Assembly: GCA_937916485.1 (NCBI GenBank)
Contig: CALFSV010000100.1
Coordinates: forward strand, 1-20,977
Direction of reading: 5' to 3'
DNA from: an uncultured Paracoccaceae bacterium
Lineage (GTDB): Bacteria > Pseudomonadota > Alphaproteobacteria > Rhodobacterales > Rhodobacteraceae
DNA: 20,977 nucleotides
Every line of letters begins with the position of its first letter. Positions within the stretch are counted from its first letter, which is position 1. The position numbers were made by a program, and so were the translations under genes. The notes below the pieces were generated by a model that worked only from the letters and a program-made list of their open reading frames with translations, was not told where the DNA came from and did not search any database. This document shows positions 8,607 through 16,269 of this stretch, one piece after another.

Positions 8607-8724
8607 GGTGCTGCTCCCTGGTCGTTCTCGGGGCCGATGTCCCGGATCTCTGTCCCATAAGCGGCGGGGTTGTCCCTCGCTCGGCCGATCGCTCCTGTTA
8701 ATGGCCCCTGGGGGCAAAGAGCAA

Positions 8725-8756
8725 ATTGTATGTTTCTGTGGACGATCTGTGGAGAA
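8725..8756 (-). promoter_or_regulatory. Predicted dnaB promoter with two DnaA-box-like repeats
   Basis: On the minus strand TCCACA (8753-8748, four of six matches to TTGACA) and TACAAT (8730-8725, five of six matches to TATAAT) are separated by exactly 17 bases, about 120 bases before the dnaB ATG. The -35 and spacer carry two copies of a DnaA-box-like nonamer, TTCTCCACA (8756-8748) and TCGTCCACA (8745-8737), spaced 11 bases apart. The first matches TTATCCACA at eight of nine positions and the second at seven. Binding there would block RNA polymerase. Confidence 0.5.
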
Positions 8757-8842
8757 CCTTCCCACTACCCTATCTTGGACCCTGACCGGCCAATGCGTCA
8801 ACATCCGGTGGCAACCGGTGCCCGGCAGCAGGTCCTGGCCTT

Positions 8843-8870
8843 GAAAAAAACCGGCCTCAGGCCCCCGGTT
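8843..8870 (-). terminator. Intrinsic terminator overlapping the end of pyrE
   Basis: On the minus strand AACCGG and CCGGTT form the outer stem around a GGGCCTGAGG interior, followed at once by seven T residues (8850-8844). The pyrE stop codon TGA lies inside the loop, so the stem is built from the last codons of the gene. This should separate pyrE transcription from dnaB. Confidence 0.75.
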
Positions 8871-9528
8871 TCCAGCCATCAGGGTCACGCAGATAGGCCT
8901 CGACCGCCTCTAGTGTCTCTGCATCAAAGGTTGCTTGGGCGCGGGCCTCGGTCAGGACGTCCCACCAGGTGCAGAGGTAAATCAGGTTCAGACCCTCTGC
9001 GGACAGGGCCTCGGTCACGCCGGGATAGATGCCATAGTAAAACAGGACGGCGGTAAAATCGCAGGAGGCGCCGGTCTCGCGGATCGCGTTGACAAAGCTG
9101 ATCTTCGACCCGCCATTGGTGGCCAGATCCTCAACGAGCAAAACCCGCTGGCCCTCGGTCATCGCGCCTTCGATGCGGGCATTGCGCCCATACCCTTTGG
9201 GCTTTTTGCGGACATAAGTCATCGGCAGGGCCAGACGCTCTGCCACGAAGGCGGCAAAAGGAATGCCCGCCGTCTCGCCACCGGCAATATTGTCAAAGGC
9301 CTCGAACCCGGCCTCGCGCATCACCGTGACGGCCAGAAAGTCGAGCATGACAGACCGGACCCGCGGAAAGGATATCACCTTGCGGCAATCCACATAAGTG
9401 GGGGCCTGCTTGCCCGAGGCATGGGTAAAGGGAGATTGCGCATTGAAATCCACCGCCCCGATTTCCAATAGCATCCTGGCCGTCAGCCGGGCCATTTCTT
9501 CTTTCGGGGGAAAACTCGATGGGATCAT
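8857..9528 (-). CDS. pyrE: Orotate phosphoribosyltransferase
   Basis: This enzyme joins orotate to PRPP to make orotidine 5'-monophosphate, the fifth step of pyrimidine synthesis. The 223-residue protein has [19 protein letters not shown] (about 32-50) in the orotate/loop region, [16 protein letters not shown] (about 81-96) and the PRPP-binding motif [14 protein letters not shown] (about 129-142). The conserved catalytic-loop basic residues are seen in [17 protein letters not shown]. Length is usual for the family. It follows pyrC by 56 bases on the same strand, a gap that contains a dispersed repeat, and ends inside an intrinsic terminator. A weak CGGAG lies before the ATG. Confidence 0.95.
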   Translation of the reverse strand: MIPSSFPPKEEMARLTARMLLEIGAVDFNAQSPFTHASGKQAPTYVDCRKVISFPRVRSVMLDFLAVTVMREAGFEAFDNIAGGETAGIPFAAFVAERLALPMTYVRKKPKGYGRNARIEGAMTEGQRVLLVEDLATNGGSKISFVNAIRETGASCDFTAVLFYYGIYPGVTEALSAEGLNLIYLCTWWDVLTEARAQATFDAETLEAVEAYLRDPDGWKPGA

Positions 9529-9540
9529 GCTGGCTCCGTT

Positions 9541-9575
9541 CTTCGCTTTGTTCCAAATACTCCCGCCGGAGGCGG
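9541..9575 (-). repeat. Dispersed Rhodobacterales-type intergenic repeat
   Basis: On the minus strand the stretch begins CCGCCTCCGGCGGGAGTATT, containing the hairpin CCGCC-TCC-GGCGG (9575-9563), and continues as TTGGAACAAAGCGAAG. I recognise this form (CGCCTCCGGCGGGAGTATTT followed by TGGA) as a very frequent intergenic element in Rhodobacteraceae genomes; only a genome-wide search can confirm it. It lies ten bases after the pyrC stop and reaches almost to the pyrE ribosome-binding region. Confidence 0.6.
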
Positions 9576-9584
9576 CAGGAGGTG

Positions 9585-10643
9585 TCAGGCCTCGACCCGC
9601 CAGTGCAGCGGGAAACCGGGGTCAAATACCGTCACCGGCCCGTCACCGGTGTCGATGTGGTCGGGGTAGCTGACAGGGTCGCCGCGCACCAGATCGATTG
9701 TCTCGTCAGAAGGCGGCAGACCGTAGAACCGCGCCCCGTTCAGGGACACAAAGGCCTCCAACTCGCGCAGCTTGCCGGCCGTCTCAAAGACCTCCGCCAG
9801 GCAGGACAGGGTGTTGGTCGCCGAAAACACGCCCGCGCAGCCGCAGGGCAAAAGCTTGTTTCCATCCGTATGGGGCGCCGAATCGGTACCAAGGAAAAAC
9901 CGTGGATCGCCCGAGATGGCAGCCTGCACCAGTGCGACGCGATGCAATTCGCGTTTGGCCACGGGAAGGCAATAATAATGCGGCCGGATGCCACCTGCCA
10001 GGATGTGGTTGCGGTTGATGATCAGGTGGTGTGTCGTGATCGTGGCGGCCAGATTCTTGTGGGTGTCGCGGACATAGTCGACTGCGTCCTGGGTCGTGAC
10101 ATGTTCCATCACAACCCGCAGGTCCGGCGTCTTCTTGCGGATCGGCTTGAGGACCTTGTCGATGAACACGGCTTCGCGGTCAAAGATGTCGATGTCGGCA
10201 TGCGTGACTTCCCCATGCACGCAAAGCGGCATCCCGATCTCGGCCATCTTTTCAAGGACCGGGCGCACTTTGGCGAAATCTCGCACGCCCGAAGCCGAAT
10301 TGGTGGTGGCACCTGCCGGGTACAGCTTGACCGCAGTCGCCAGGCCAGAGGCATGGGCGGCTGCCACGTCCTCGGGGTCGGTTTCTTCGGTCAGGTATAG
10401 CGTCATCAGAGGGGTGAAGGTCATCCCCTCGGGCAGGGCGGCCAGGATCCGGTCGCGGTAGGCGGCGGCCTGGGCGGCGATCACGACGGGCGGCACCAGA
10501 TTGGGCATGATGATCGCCCGCCCAAAGTGTCGCGCAGTTTCGGGCAGCACTGCCTGCAACATCGCGCCATCACGCAGATGCAGGTGAAAGTCGTCGGGAC
10601 GACGAAGGGTAAGGCGGTCTGTTGTCGCGTTTGTCTGAACCAT
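9585..10643 (-). CDS. pyrC: Dihydroorotase
   Basis: This zinc enzyme closes carbamoyl-aspartate to dihydroorotate, the third step of pyrimidine synthesis. The 352-residue protein is of the short E. coli PyrC type. Metal-site residues are visible: FHLHLRD (His20, His22), the carbamylated lysine in [14 protein letters not shown] (Lys106), His143 in CVHGEVTH, His181 in VVMEHVTTQ and the catalytic aspartate in LGTDSAPH (Asp254). The ATG at 10643 is chosen because family homology begins just after it; the frame is open to 10742 but the added residues are not enzyme-like. No strong Shine-Dalgarno is visible. It is followed by pyrE on the same strand. Confidence 0.95.
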   Translation of the reverse strand: MVQTNATTDRLTLRRPDDFHLHLRDGAMLQAVLPETARHFGRAIIMPNLVPPVVIAAQAAAYRDRILAALPEGMTFTPLMTLYLTEETDPEDVAAAHASGLATAVKLYPAGATTNSASGVRDFAKVRPVLEKMAEIGMPLCVHGEVTHADIDIFDREAVFIDKVLKPIRKKTPDLRVVMEHVTTQDAVDYVRDTHKNLAATITTHHLIINRNHILAGGIRPHYYCLPVAKRELHRVALVQAAISGDPRFFLGTDSAPHTDGNKLLPCGCAGVFSATNTLSCLAEVFETAGKLRELEAFVSLNGARFYGLPPSDETIDLVRGDPVSYPDHIDTGDGPVTVFDPGFPLHWRVEA

Positions 10644-10824
10644 GAGATCAGCGATACACCGACCGATCCGCGGAGGCCATAGTCTCTTGATCGCTCTGGG
10701 AGCTGGCCTGCCAGCGCGTACAACGCGATCCACTTGGTGCATTGGCCAGCATCAACAGGCCGCAGCGCCGCATGCCATTGGCGCGCCGTCGCTTTTGGGG
10801 CGATTCTAGGTCGGGCAGCTTTGC

Positions 10825-11757
10825 CTATTGGGCGGCTGTCTGCTCTCTTGTTGTCAGGCCACGCTGCCTGAGGTGGTTTTCGTAATAGCGGGCGTCGGCC
10901 TGGGTCAGGCCGAACCGGCAAAGTCGCTCCGAAAGGTCGGTCCGTCCATTGCGCTCGGTCTGTTTGAGCAGGTTGCGGAGGTAGGCCGAACTTTTGCGTC
11001 GGGCCCGAAACAGCCTGGCAAAGCTGGCCGGGGTCAGGGTTCCGGCCATGGCCTGCTCCAGCAGGGGCACCGTGATATCGACCTGATCGAGCAGGCGCTC
11101 GACCTGCGGGCGGGCATGCCGCGCCCGTAGGGGGACAAGATTGCTGCCCCGGAACAGGGCGGCATGGATGGCATCATGGGGCACGGTGGGATCAAAGACC
11201 ACGAAGGCCTCTTCAGCGGCCTCGATCATGTCGGGCGCATAGCCGTAGCGCGACGTAAAATCGAGCCTGCGTTGTGCCACGAACCGTCGATCCCATCCCG
11301 CGACAGATGGGGAAAGCGTGGCGACCGGGCGCACCATGACCACCCGGGCCCCCGGTGCGGCCACCGAATAGGCCCCGGCGGCATAACCGCCTTCGCGGAC
11401 CCCGAAAAAGACGACGTCGTCAAAATCCTCGAAAAAGCCATCATCGACCTGCCGGTCAAAAAAGCCGAACAGGCGAGGATCGCGGAACCATGTGTCGTCT
11501 TCGGCAATGATCGTCAGCAAGGACCAGCCATTCTTGGACACCAGTTCAAAACCGCGAGGGACGGCACGCGGCCGCTCCATGATCGTGCTGCGCTTTTCGA
11601 AGGTGACGAGCAACTTGCGACCCGCGTCGATGAACAGGGCCGCATGCTTGTCGCTCACCTGCTCGATATAACCACTCTCCTCTGTCAGATCCTCAAGACT
11701 TGCGAACCAGTCCTCCGCTGTCTTGCCGGTCAGATCGAGTGAGAGGTCAGGTGTCAT
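10825..11757 (-). CDS. Rhodobacterales-specific protein of unknown function
   Basis: The 310-residue protein resembles a family common in Rhodobacteraceae that, as I recall, is often labelled phosphoadenosine phosphosulfate reductase. I see no PAPS-reductase signature (no PP-loop and no C-terminal ECG-type cysteine motif), so the label is doubtful. A central stretch, DDVVFFGVREGGYAAGAYS (about 113-131), looks like a beta strand followed by a glycine-rich turn and helix, as at an alpha/beta-hydrolase elbow, but with Arg where a nucleophile would be. The N-terminus (about 1-60) is acidic. The ATG at 11757 is chosen over 11805 because it starts the conserved-looking LSLDLTG segment. It lies between gcdH and pyrC on the same strand. 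Confidence 0.65.
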   Translation of the reverse strand: MTPDLSLDLTGKTAEDWFASLEDLTEESGYIEQVSDKHAALFIDAGRKLLVTFEKRSTIMERPRAVPRGFELVSKNGWSLLTIIAEDDTWFRDPRLFGFFDRQVDDGFFEDFDDVVFFGVREGGYAAGAYSVAAPGARVVMVRPVATLSPSVAGWDRRFVAQRRLDFTSRYGYAPDMIEAAEEAFVVFDPTVPHDAIHAALFRGSNLVPLRARHARPQVERLLDQVDITVPLLEQAMAGTLTPASFARLFRARRKSSAYLRNLLKQTERNGRTDLSERLCRFGLTQADARYYENHLRQRGLTTREQTAAQ

Positions 11758-11869
11758 AGGTCGCGTCCAATCCGGTGCAGTTAATAGGCCCCAATAAATC
11801 GGCAATCGGGCGAAATTTGGTGGGCCATCTGTTCAGTTTGCGCCGTTGCTTCGGCAAACCCGGACGACA

Positions 11870-13093
11870 TCAGAAAAACGCCTGCAATCCGGTCTGGGCC
11901 CGACCCAGAATCAGAGCGTGAACGTCATGGGTTCCTTCGTAGGTGTTTACGGTCTCAAGGTTGATCATATGGCGCATCACCTGGAAATCGGCGGCAATGC
12001 CGTTGCCGCCATGCATGTCGCGGGCGTGCCGGGCGATCTCAAGCGCCTTGCCACAATTGTTGCGCTTCATCAGGCTGATGATTTCCGGCGCGGCGGTGCC
12101 GTTCTCCATCATCCGGCCCAGTTGCAGCGATCCTTGCAGGCCAAGCGCGATTTCGGTCTGCATGTCGGCCAGTTTCTTCTGGAACAATTGGGTCTGGGCA
12201 AGGGGGCGGTTGAACTGCTTGCGGTCCAGCCCGTACTGTCGTGCGCCATGCCAGCAGGCTTCGGCGGCACCCATCACGCCCCAGGAAATACCATAGCGAG
12301 CGCGGTTGAGGCAGCCGAACGGACCCTTCAGCCCTTCGACACCTGGCAACAAGGCGTCTTCACCGACGGCGACATCCTTCATCACGATCTCGCCGGTGAT
12401 CGAGGCGCGCAGGGACAGTTTGCCTGCAATCTTGGGCGCGCTCAGTCCCGGCATCCCCTTTTCAAGGACAAAGCCGCGGATCTTGCCGCCATGGGCCTCG
12501 GACTTGGCCCAGACGACAAAGACATCCGCGATCGGCGCGTTCGAGATCCACATCTTGGACCCGTTAAGAACATAGCCGTCGGCGGTCTTCCTTGCGGTCG
12601 TCTTCATGCCAGCTGGGTCAGAGCCTGCGTCAGGTTCCGTCAGGCCAAAGCAGCCGATCAGGGTGCCAGCTGCCAGTCCGGGCAGGTACTTCGTCCGCTG
12701 CTCGTCCGAGCCATAGGCGTGAATGGGATACATCACGAGGCTCGACTGCACCGACATCATGGACCGGTAGCCCGAATCGACCCGCTCGACCTCACGGGCG
12801 ACCAGACCATAGGTGACATAACCGGCACCAAGGCCGCCGTATTCTTCGGGAATGGTCAGGCCCAGAAGACCGGCGGCCCCCATTTCGGGAAAGATGCCGG
12901 GATCTTCGGCTTCGTCGAGGTAGGCGCGGGTGACGCGGGGCTGAAGCTGGGTCTGCGCAAACTCCCGGGCCGCGTCGCGCAGCATCCGCTCATCCTCGGT
13001 CAACTGGTCTTCGAGGCGGAACGGGTCCGCCCAGTCGAAGGGACCGAGATCCGGACCGAAACCGCTTGCTGTGATCTGGCTTGCCTTGTTCAT
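11870..13093 (-). CDS. gcdH: Glutaryl-CoA dehydrogenase
   Basis: This FAD enzyme of the acyl-CoA dehydrogenase family oxidatively decarboxylates glutaryl-CoA to crotonyl-CoA in lysine and tryptophan breakdown. The 407-residue protein shows the GCD pattern: [19 protein letters not shown] near residue 19, IPEEYGGLG (about 81-89), [11 protein letters not shown] (about 150-160), [15 protein letters not shown] (flavin and substrate region) and [20 protein letters not shown] near the C-terminus, with the catalytic glutamate near residue 386. Assignment to GCD rather than another acyl-CoA dehydrogenase rests on this overall pattern. AAGGTG lies before the ATG. No etfAB or CoA-transferase gene is nearby. 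Confidence 0.92.
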   Translation of the reverse strand: MNKASQITASGFGPDLGPFDWADPFRLEDQLTEDERMLRDAAREFAQTQLQPRVTRAYLDEAEDPGIFPEMGAAGLLGLTIPEEYGGLGAGYVTYGLVAREVERVDSGYRSMMSVQSSLVMYPIHAYGSDEQRTKYLPGLAAGTLIGCFGLTEPDAGSDPAGMKTTARKTADGYVLNGSKMWISNAPIADVFVVWAKSEAHGGKIRGFVLEKGMPGLSAPKIAGKLSLRASITGEIVMKDVAVGEDALLPGVEGLKGPFGCLNRARYGISWGVMGAAEACWHGARQYGLDRKQFNRPLAQTQLFQKKLADMQTEIALGLQGSLQLGRMMENGTAAPEIISLMKRNNCGKALEIARHARDMHGGNGIAADFQVMRHMINLETVNTYEGTHDVHALILGRAQTGLQAFF

Positions 13094-13398
13094 CGAGCAC
13101 CTTGTCGTTTGTCTTGCCCTTAGTCCTAACCCCTACAGCCCTGCGCGGCAATGTGCGCTTCGTCAGATGGGGCGGTTGAAAAGGGCACTCGTAAGTCGGG
13201 CAAAATCCGCGAACTTAGGGGCGGATGAAAGGGATTGCGCGAATTTGGGACCAGCCGAAGCGAGAGTTTGGTCCTGCACGGTCAGGGAAAACAGACTTGG
13301 AGCCGATATTCCCCGCTTTCTTGTTGACAGCTCGCGTCGGCGGAAAGACGCTGAGGGGGCATAAGTATAGACAACCAAATCAATTGAGGAGCCTTCCG
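13094..13398. other. Divergent intergenic region between gcdH and a secreted-protein gene
   Basis: This 305-base region should hold both promoters. I see no convincing sigma-70 promoter: TTGACA at 13324-13329 has no -10 box at the right spacing, and TATAGA at 13366-13371 has no matching -35. A six-base inverted repeat, GGACCA (13248-13253) and TGGTCC (13269-13274), and an imperfect direct repeat, GCGAACTTAGG (13209) and GCGAATTTGGG (13239), are the only structures noticed. Open frames here do not look coding. Confidence 0.4.
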
Positions 13399-13863
13399 AT
13401 GCTAAAATCCTTCGTTGCCGCTATTGCGACCGTCGCGGCCTTGGCTGCTGTTCCGGCTGTCGCATGCCCCGATTGGCAGGGCGCTCCGTACTTTGGCACG
13501 GTCGAGCTGACGGCAGGCTTCAACCCCGACCCCTATGTGCGCAACGTCACGGCAGGCGGCACCAACGACCTTGGCCGCTGCGGCCTGAACGCCGCGGGTT
13601 ATGTGACCAGCCGTCCGGACTTTGACCTTTATTGGCGGGGAAGCTCGTCCCAGATGACGATCGCCATCGAATCGAATGCGGATGCGGTCCTGCTGGTGAA
13701 TGCGCCGGACGGGTCCTGGCACTACTCGGACGACTACCGCGGCACGAACCCTGCGATCACCTTCTTCAATCCTCAAGAAGGCCTGTATGACATCTGGATC
13801 GGCTCATACGACGGATCGCGCCGGAATCCGGCCCGTCTTGTCTTTACCGAGTACAACTACTGA
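13399..13863 (+). CDS. Small secreted protein, single beta-rich domain
   Basis: The 154-residue protein starts with a signal peptide ending AVPAVA, so the mature form would begin at Cys23. GAGGAG precedes the ATG at 13399, which decides the start within a longer open frame. The mature part is about 130 residues, rich in Gly, Asn, Asp, Tyr and Trp, with two cysteines (Cys23, Cys61) that could form a disulfide. Segments such as DAVLLVNAPDGSWHYSDD and EGLYDIWIGSYDG resemble a secreted repeat domain found in Rhodobacteraceae proteins that are loosely named peptidase S1, but no protease triad is present here. It probably folds as a beta sandwich in the periplasm or outside the cell. Function is unknown. 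Confidence 0.75.
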   Translation: MLKSFVAAIATVAALAAVPAVACPDWQGAPYFGTVELTAGFNPDPYVRNVTAGGTNDLGRCGLNAAGYVTSRPDFDLYWRGSSSQMTIAIESNADAVLLVNAPDGSWHYSDDYRGTNPAITFFNPQEGLYDIWIGSYDGSRRNPARLVFTEYNY

Positions 13864-13963
13864 TCCCTTGCGGGCGCGAGGACGCTGTACCCTCCTTCTG
13901 CCTGCAACTGCCCGTGACCGGGTTTGACTGAATGGGCGGTGCCCGTGCGAAAGGGGGCTTGAG

Positions 13964-13999
13964 GTAAGGTGGGTCATGACCCACCTTACGCGTTAACGC
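13964..13999. repeat. Perfect 26-bp palindrome abutting a 10-bp palindrome
   Basis: GTAAGGTGGGTCA at 13964-13976 is followed directly by its exact reverse complement at 13977-13989, with no loop. Immediately next comes GCGTTAACGC (13990-13999), also a perfect palindrome. The block ends 24 bases before the xdhC ATG. It may be a dispersed extragenic palindrome of Rhodobacterales, an operator or part of a leader structure. Confidence 0.85.
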
Positions 14000-14023
14000 T
14001 CTCTTCGCTGTCAGGACCCCTCA

Positions 14024-15007
14024 ATGACCCTCCAAACAGACGACATTCCGGCCCTTGCCCTTGCCTGGCACAAGGCGGGCCGTGGCGTAGCGATTGCCAC
14101 TGTGGTCGAGACCTGGGGCTCGGCCCCCCGTCCGGTCGGCAGCCAGCTGGTGATCGACCGGGACGCTGCGATGGAAGGCTCTGTCTCGGGCGGCTGCGTG
14201 GAGGGGGCGGTGATCGTCGAGGCGATCGAGGCAATGGCCGATGGCAAGGCCCGCCTGCTGGACTACGGCGTCAGCGATGACGAGGCCTTTGCCGTGGGCC
14301 TCGCATGTGGCGGGCGTATCCGCGTTTTGGTCGAGCCTGTCGGCCCGGTCCTGACCGAGGCGCTTTTGTCCGATCTGGTCGCAGCCCGGGCGCGCCGCGA
14401 GGCCGTCGCCCTTGTCACCGATCTGGCCCCCGATGGGGAGGGAGCCGAGCGGTACCTCGCCCTGCCACCCGCCTTTACCGACCGCTTTCGGATGGACCGG
14501 TCGGGGGTCGAAGTGGATGGCCGGACCTTCGTGGCGATCCACAATCCCCCACTGCGCATGATCGTGGTGGGGGCCGTCCACATCGCCCAGCCCCTTGTCG
14601 CTATGGCCCGGCTGGCAGGCTATGACCCCGTCATCGTCGATCCGCGCCCGGCCTTTGGGGCCGCCGCCCGGTTTCCGGGGGAAACGATCCTTGAGGATTG
14701 GCCGGACGAGGCCCTTGCCGCCCACGGTCTTGATCCCCGTACCGCCGTCGTCACCCTGACCCATGACCCAAAGCTGGATGACCCGGCCATAATGGCCGCG
14801 CTTGGGTCGGACGTTTTCTACCTTGGGTGCCTCGGCTCTACCCGGACCCACGCCAAGCGGGTGGCGCGGCTGGAGGAGGCGGGCTTTGCCCCCGACCAGA
14901 TCGCCCGCATCCACGCTCCGGTCGGGCTGAACATCGGCGGGCGCTCGCCGGCGGATATCGCGATCAGCATCATGGCCCAGATCACCGCGACCCTGAGGCA
15001 GGGATGA
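14024..15007 (+). CDS. xdhC: XdhC/CoxI-family molybdenum-hydroxylase maturation protein
   Basis: XdhC-family proteins bind molybdenum cofactor, promote its sulfuration and deliver it to Mo hydroxylases such as xanthine dehydrogenase or CO dehydrogenase. The 327-residue protein has both family halves: an N-terminal domain with TWGSAPRPVGSQLV (about 30-43) and GSVSGGCVEGAV (about 52-63), and a C-terminal Rossmann-like domain starting near IVVGAVHIAQPLVAMA, with VTLTHDPKLDDPA, LGCLGSTRTHAKR and GLNIGGRSPADIAISIMAQI. Its stop overlaps the ATG of the next gene by four bases. It lies upstream of coxS and coxM, fitting a maturation role for that enzyme. A weak AGGA precedes the start. Confidence 0.9.
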   Translation: MTLQTDDIPALALAWHKAGRGVAIATVVETWGSAPRPVGSQLVIDRDAAMEGSVSGGCVEGAVIVEAIEAMADGKARLLDYGVSDDEAFAVGLACGGRIRVLVEPVGPVLTEALLSDLVAARARREAVALVTDLAPDGEGAERYLALPPAFTDRFRMDRSGVEVDGRTFVAIHNPPLRMIVVGAVHIAQPLVAMARLAGYDPVIVDPRPAFGAAARFPGETILEDWPDEALAAHGLDPRTAVVTLTHDPKLDDPAIMAALGSDVFYLGCLGSTRTHAKRVARLEEAGFAPDQIARIHAPVGLNIGGRSPADIAISIMAQITATLRQG

Positions 15008-16047
15008 GGTTCGGACCCGTTCCGTTATCGGGGGCCGAAGGCGCGATCCTTGCCCATTCCGTCGACACCCCCGGTGGCAGGCTGCGCAAGGGCCTGTGTC
15101 TGGGTGCGGCTGACATTGACGCCCTTTCGGAGGCAGGCATCGACGAGGTCATCGTCGCCCGTCTTGACCCCGGTGATGTGACCGAGGATGCGGCGGCCGC
15201 CCGGATTGGACAGGCCTTGCTACCCGATCCCGCGGGGCAGGGGCTGACCGCCGGGGTCGCCTCGGCGGGCCGGGTCAATCTGCATGCAGCCGGGCCAGGC
15301 GTTATTGAGCTGTCGGCCAATGCCGTTGCTGCGATGAACCGGGTTCACCCGATGATCACGCTGGCCACGGTCCCGCCCTGGCAGCGGGTGGAGGCGGGAA
15401 CGATGGTCGCCACGATCAAGATCATCAGCTACGCCGTCCCCGAAGCAGCTCTCGCCGAGGCCGAGGTCGCGGTTCGGGGGGCCATCCGCCTGCGTGCGCC
15501 CGCCTTTCGAACCGCCCATCTGATCGAGACGGCCATAGCGGGCAAGGACCTGGACCAGAAGGACCTGGACCAGAAGGACCTGGGCCAGAAGGACCTGGGC
15601 CAAAAGGGGCGGCTGGCCCTGGAAGGCCGGCTTGATCGCCTTGGCCTGCGCCTCGATGACCGCGAGGTGGTGGCCCACCGGGTCGAGGACCTGACAGAGG
15701 CCCTGACGCGGGCCGGGGCCGAGGTGATCTTTGTCCTGACCGGATCTGCGACCTCGGACCCCGAGGATGTGGGGCCAGCGGCCCTTCGCGCAGCGGGGGG
15801 ACATGTCGAACGGTTCGGGATGCCGGTCGATCCGGGCAACTTGCTGTTTCTTGGCCATCTGGGGGAGCGGCCGGTCATCGGCCTTCCCGGCTGCGCCCGC
15901 TCTCCGGCGCTGAATGGGGCGGACTGGGTTTTGGAAAGGGTCCTCTGCGGTGTGCCGGTGACCCATGATGACATCGCCGCGATGGGGGTTGGGGGCCTTT
16001 TGAAAGAGATCCCGACACGACCAAGGCCGCGGGGCGAGATCGGGTGA
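15004..16047 (+). CDS. MoeA-like molybdopterin-binding protein with internal tandem repeat
   Basis: The 347-residue protein belongs to the MoeA-like/MoCF-biosynthesis group found next to xdhC in Rhodobacterales. The molybdopterin-binding part is seen in EVIFVLTGSATSDPEDVGPAAL (about 241-262) and GMPVDPGNLLFLGHLGERPVIGLPGCARSPALNGADWVLERVL (about 275-317). It probably helps make or present molybdenum cofactor for the Mo hydroxylase encoded downstream. The ATG at 15004 overlaps the xdhC stop. Some relatives are fused to a MobA-like nucleotidyltransferase domain; this one ends before such a domain. An unusual feature is four tandem copies of a five-residue unit (KDLDQ or KDLGQ, about residues 181-200), encoded by 15-bp repeats, between the N-terminal part and the MoCF domain. 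Confidence 0.82.
   Translation: MRFGPVPLSGAEGAILAHSVDTPGGRLRKGLCLGAADIDALSEAGIDEVIVARLDPGDVTEDAAAARIGQALLPDPAGQGLTAGVASAGRVNLHAAGPGVIELSANAVAAMNRVHPMITLATVPPWQRVEAGTMVATIKIISYAVPEAALAEAEVAVRGAIRLRAPAFRTAHLIETAIAGKDLDQKDLDQKDLGQKDLGQKGRLALEGRLDRLGLRLDDREVVAHRVEDLTEALTRAGAEVIFVLTGSATSDPEDVGPAALRAAGGHVERFGMPVDPGNLLFLGHLGERPVIGLPGCARSPALNGADWVLERVLCGVPVTHDDIAAMGVGGLLKEIPTRPRPRGEIG
15544..15603 (+). repeat. Four in-frame 15-bp tandem repeats
   Basis: The unit AAGGACCTGGACCAG occurs twice in a row (15544, 15559), then as AAGGACCTGGGCCAG (15574) and AAGGACCTGGGCCAA (15589). The length is a multiple of three, so copy-number change would keep the reading frame and only lengthen a charged linker. Confidence 0.95.
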
Positions 16048-16056
16048 TCTGTTTTT
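16037..16056 (+). terminator. Weak candidate terminator after the molybdopterin-binding gene
   Basis: AGATC and GATCT form a five-base stem around GGGT, overlapping the stop codon, followed by G and five T residues. The stem is short and AT-containing, so termination may be partial, which could leave xdhC and coxSM on one transcript. Confidence 0.3.
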
Positions 16057-16167
16057 GTGACGCTGCTCCATCGCAAAAGCTTGCGGCCCGGACTTATTCG
16101 GATGGACTGGCGGGATGCTCGGGACGGGCTACCTGAAGTGGCATCCGCGCGGATCGCCCGCCATGGC

Positions 16168-16194
16168 GTTGCGCGATAAATTGCACGGCGCAAC
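16168..16194. promoter_or_regulatory. Inverted repeat upstream of coxS
   Basis: GTTGCGC at 16168-16174 and GCGCAAC at 16188-16194 form a seven-base inverted repeat around 13 bases, about 75-100 bases before the coxS ATG; with one bulge the pairing extends through GGCG and CGCC. It could be an operator or a leader hairpin. No matching regulator gene is adjacent. Confidence 0.35.
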
Positions 16195-16269
16195 CGCCCA
16201 GACCTCTTCTCTTGGGCAGGACGTCGTGGTCTAAGGTTGGTGATTTTGGAAGAACGCGAAAGGAACACC

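Noticed and set aside
7590..8660. 356-codon plus-strand open frame opposite dnaB
   Set aside because: Mirror frame of dnaB; the minus-strand gene has all helicase motifs.
11846..13123. 425-codon plus-strand open frame opposite gcdH
   Set aside because: It lies exactly opposite a clear glutaryl-CoA dehydrogenase gene; no recognisable motif or start context supports it.
13209..13249. Imperfect direct repeat GCGAACTTAGG / GCGAATTTGGG
   Set aside because: Only nine of eleven bases agree and there is no promoter context; likely chance in a 305-base gap.
13324..13371. TTGACA and TATAGA as a promoter pair
   Set aside because: They are 36 bases apart, far from the 16-18 base spacing needed.
13163..13378. 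71-codon minus-strand open frame between gcdH and the secreted-protein gene
   Set aside because: No ribosome-binding site or family resemblance, and it occupies the divergent promoter region.
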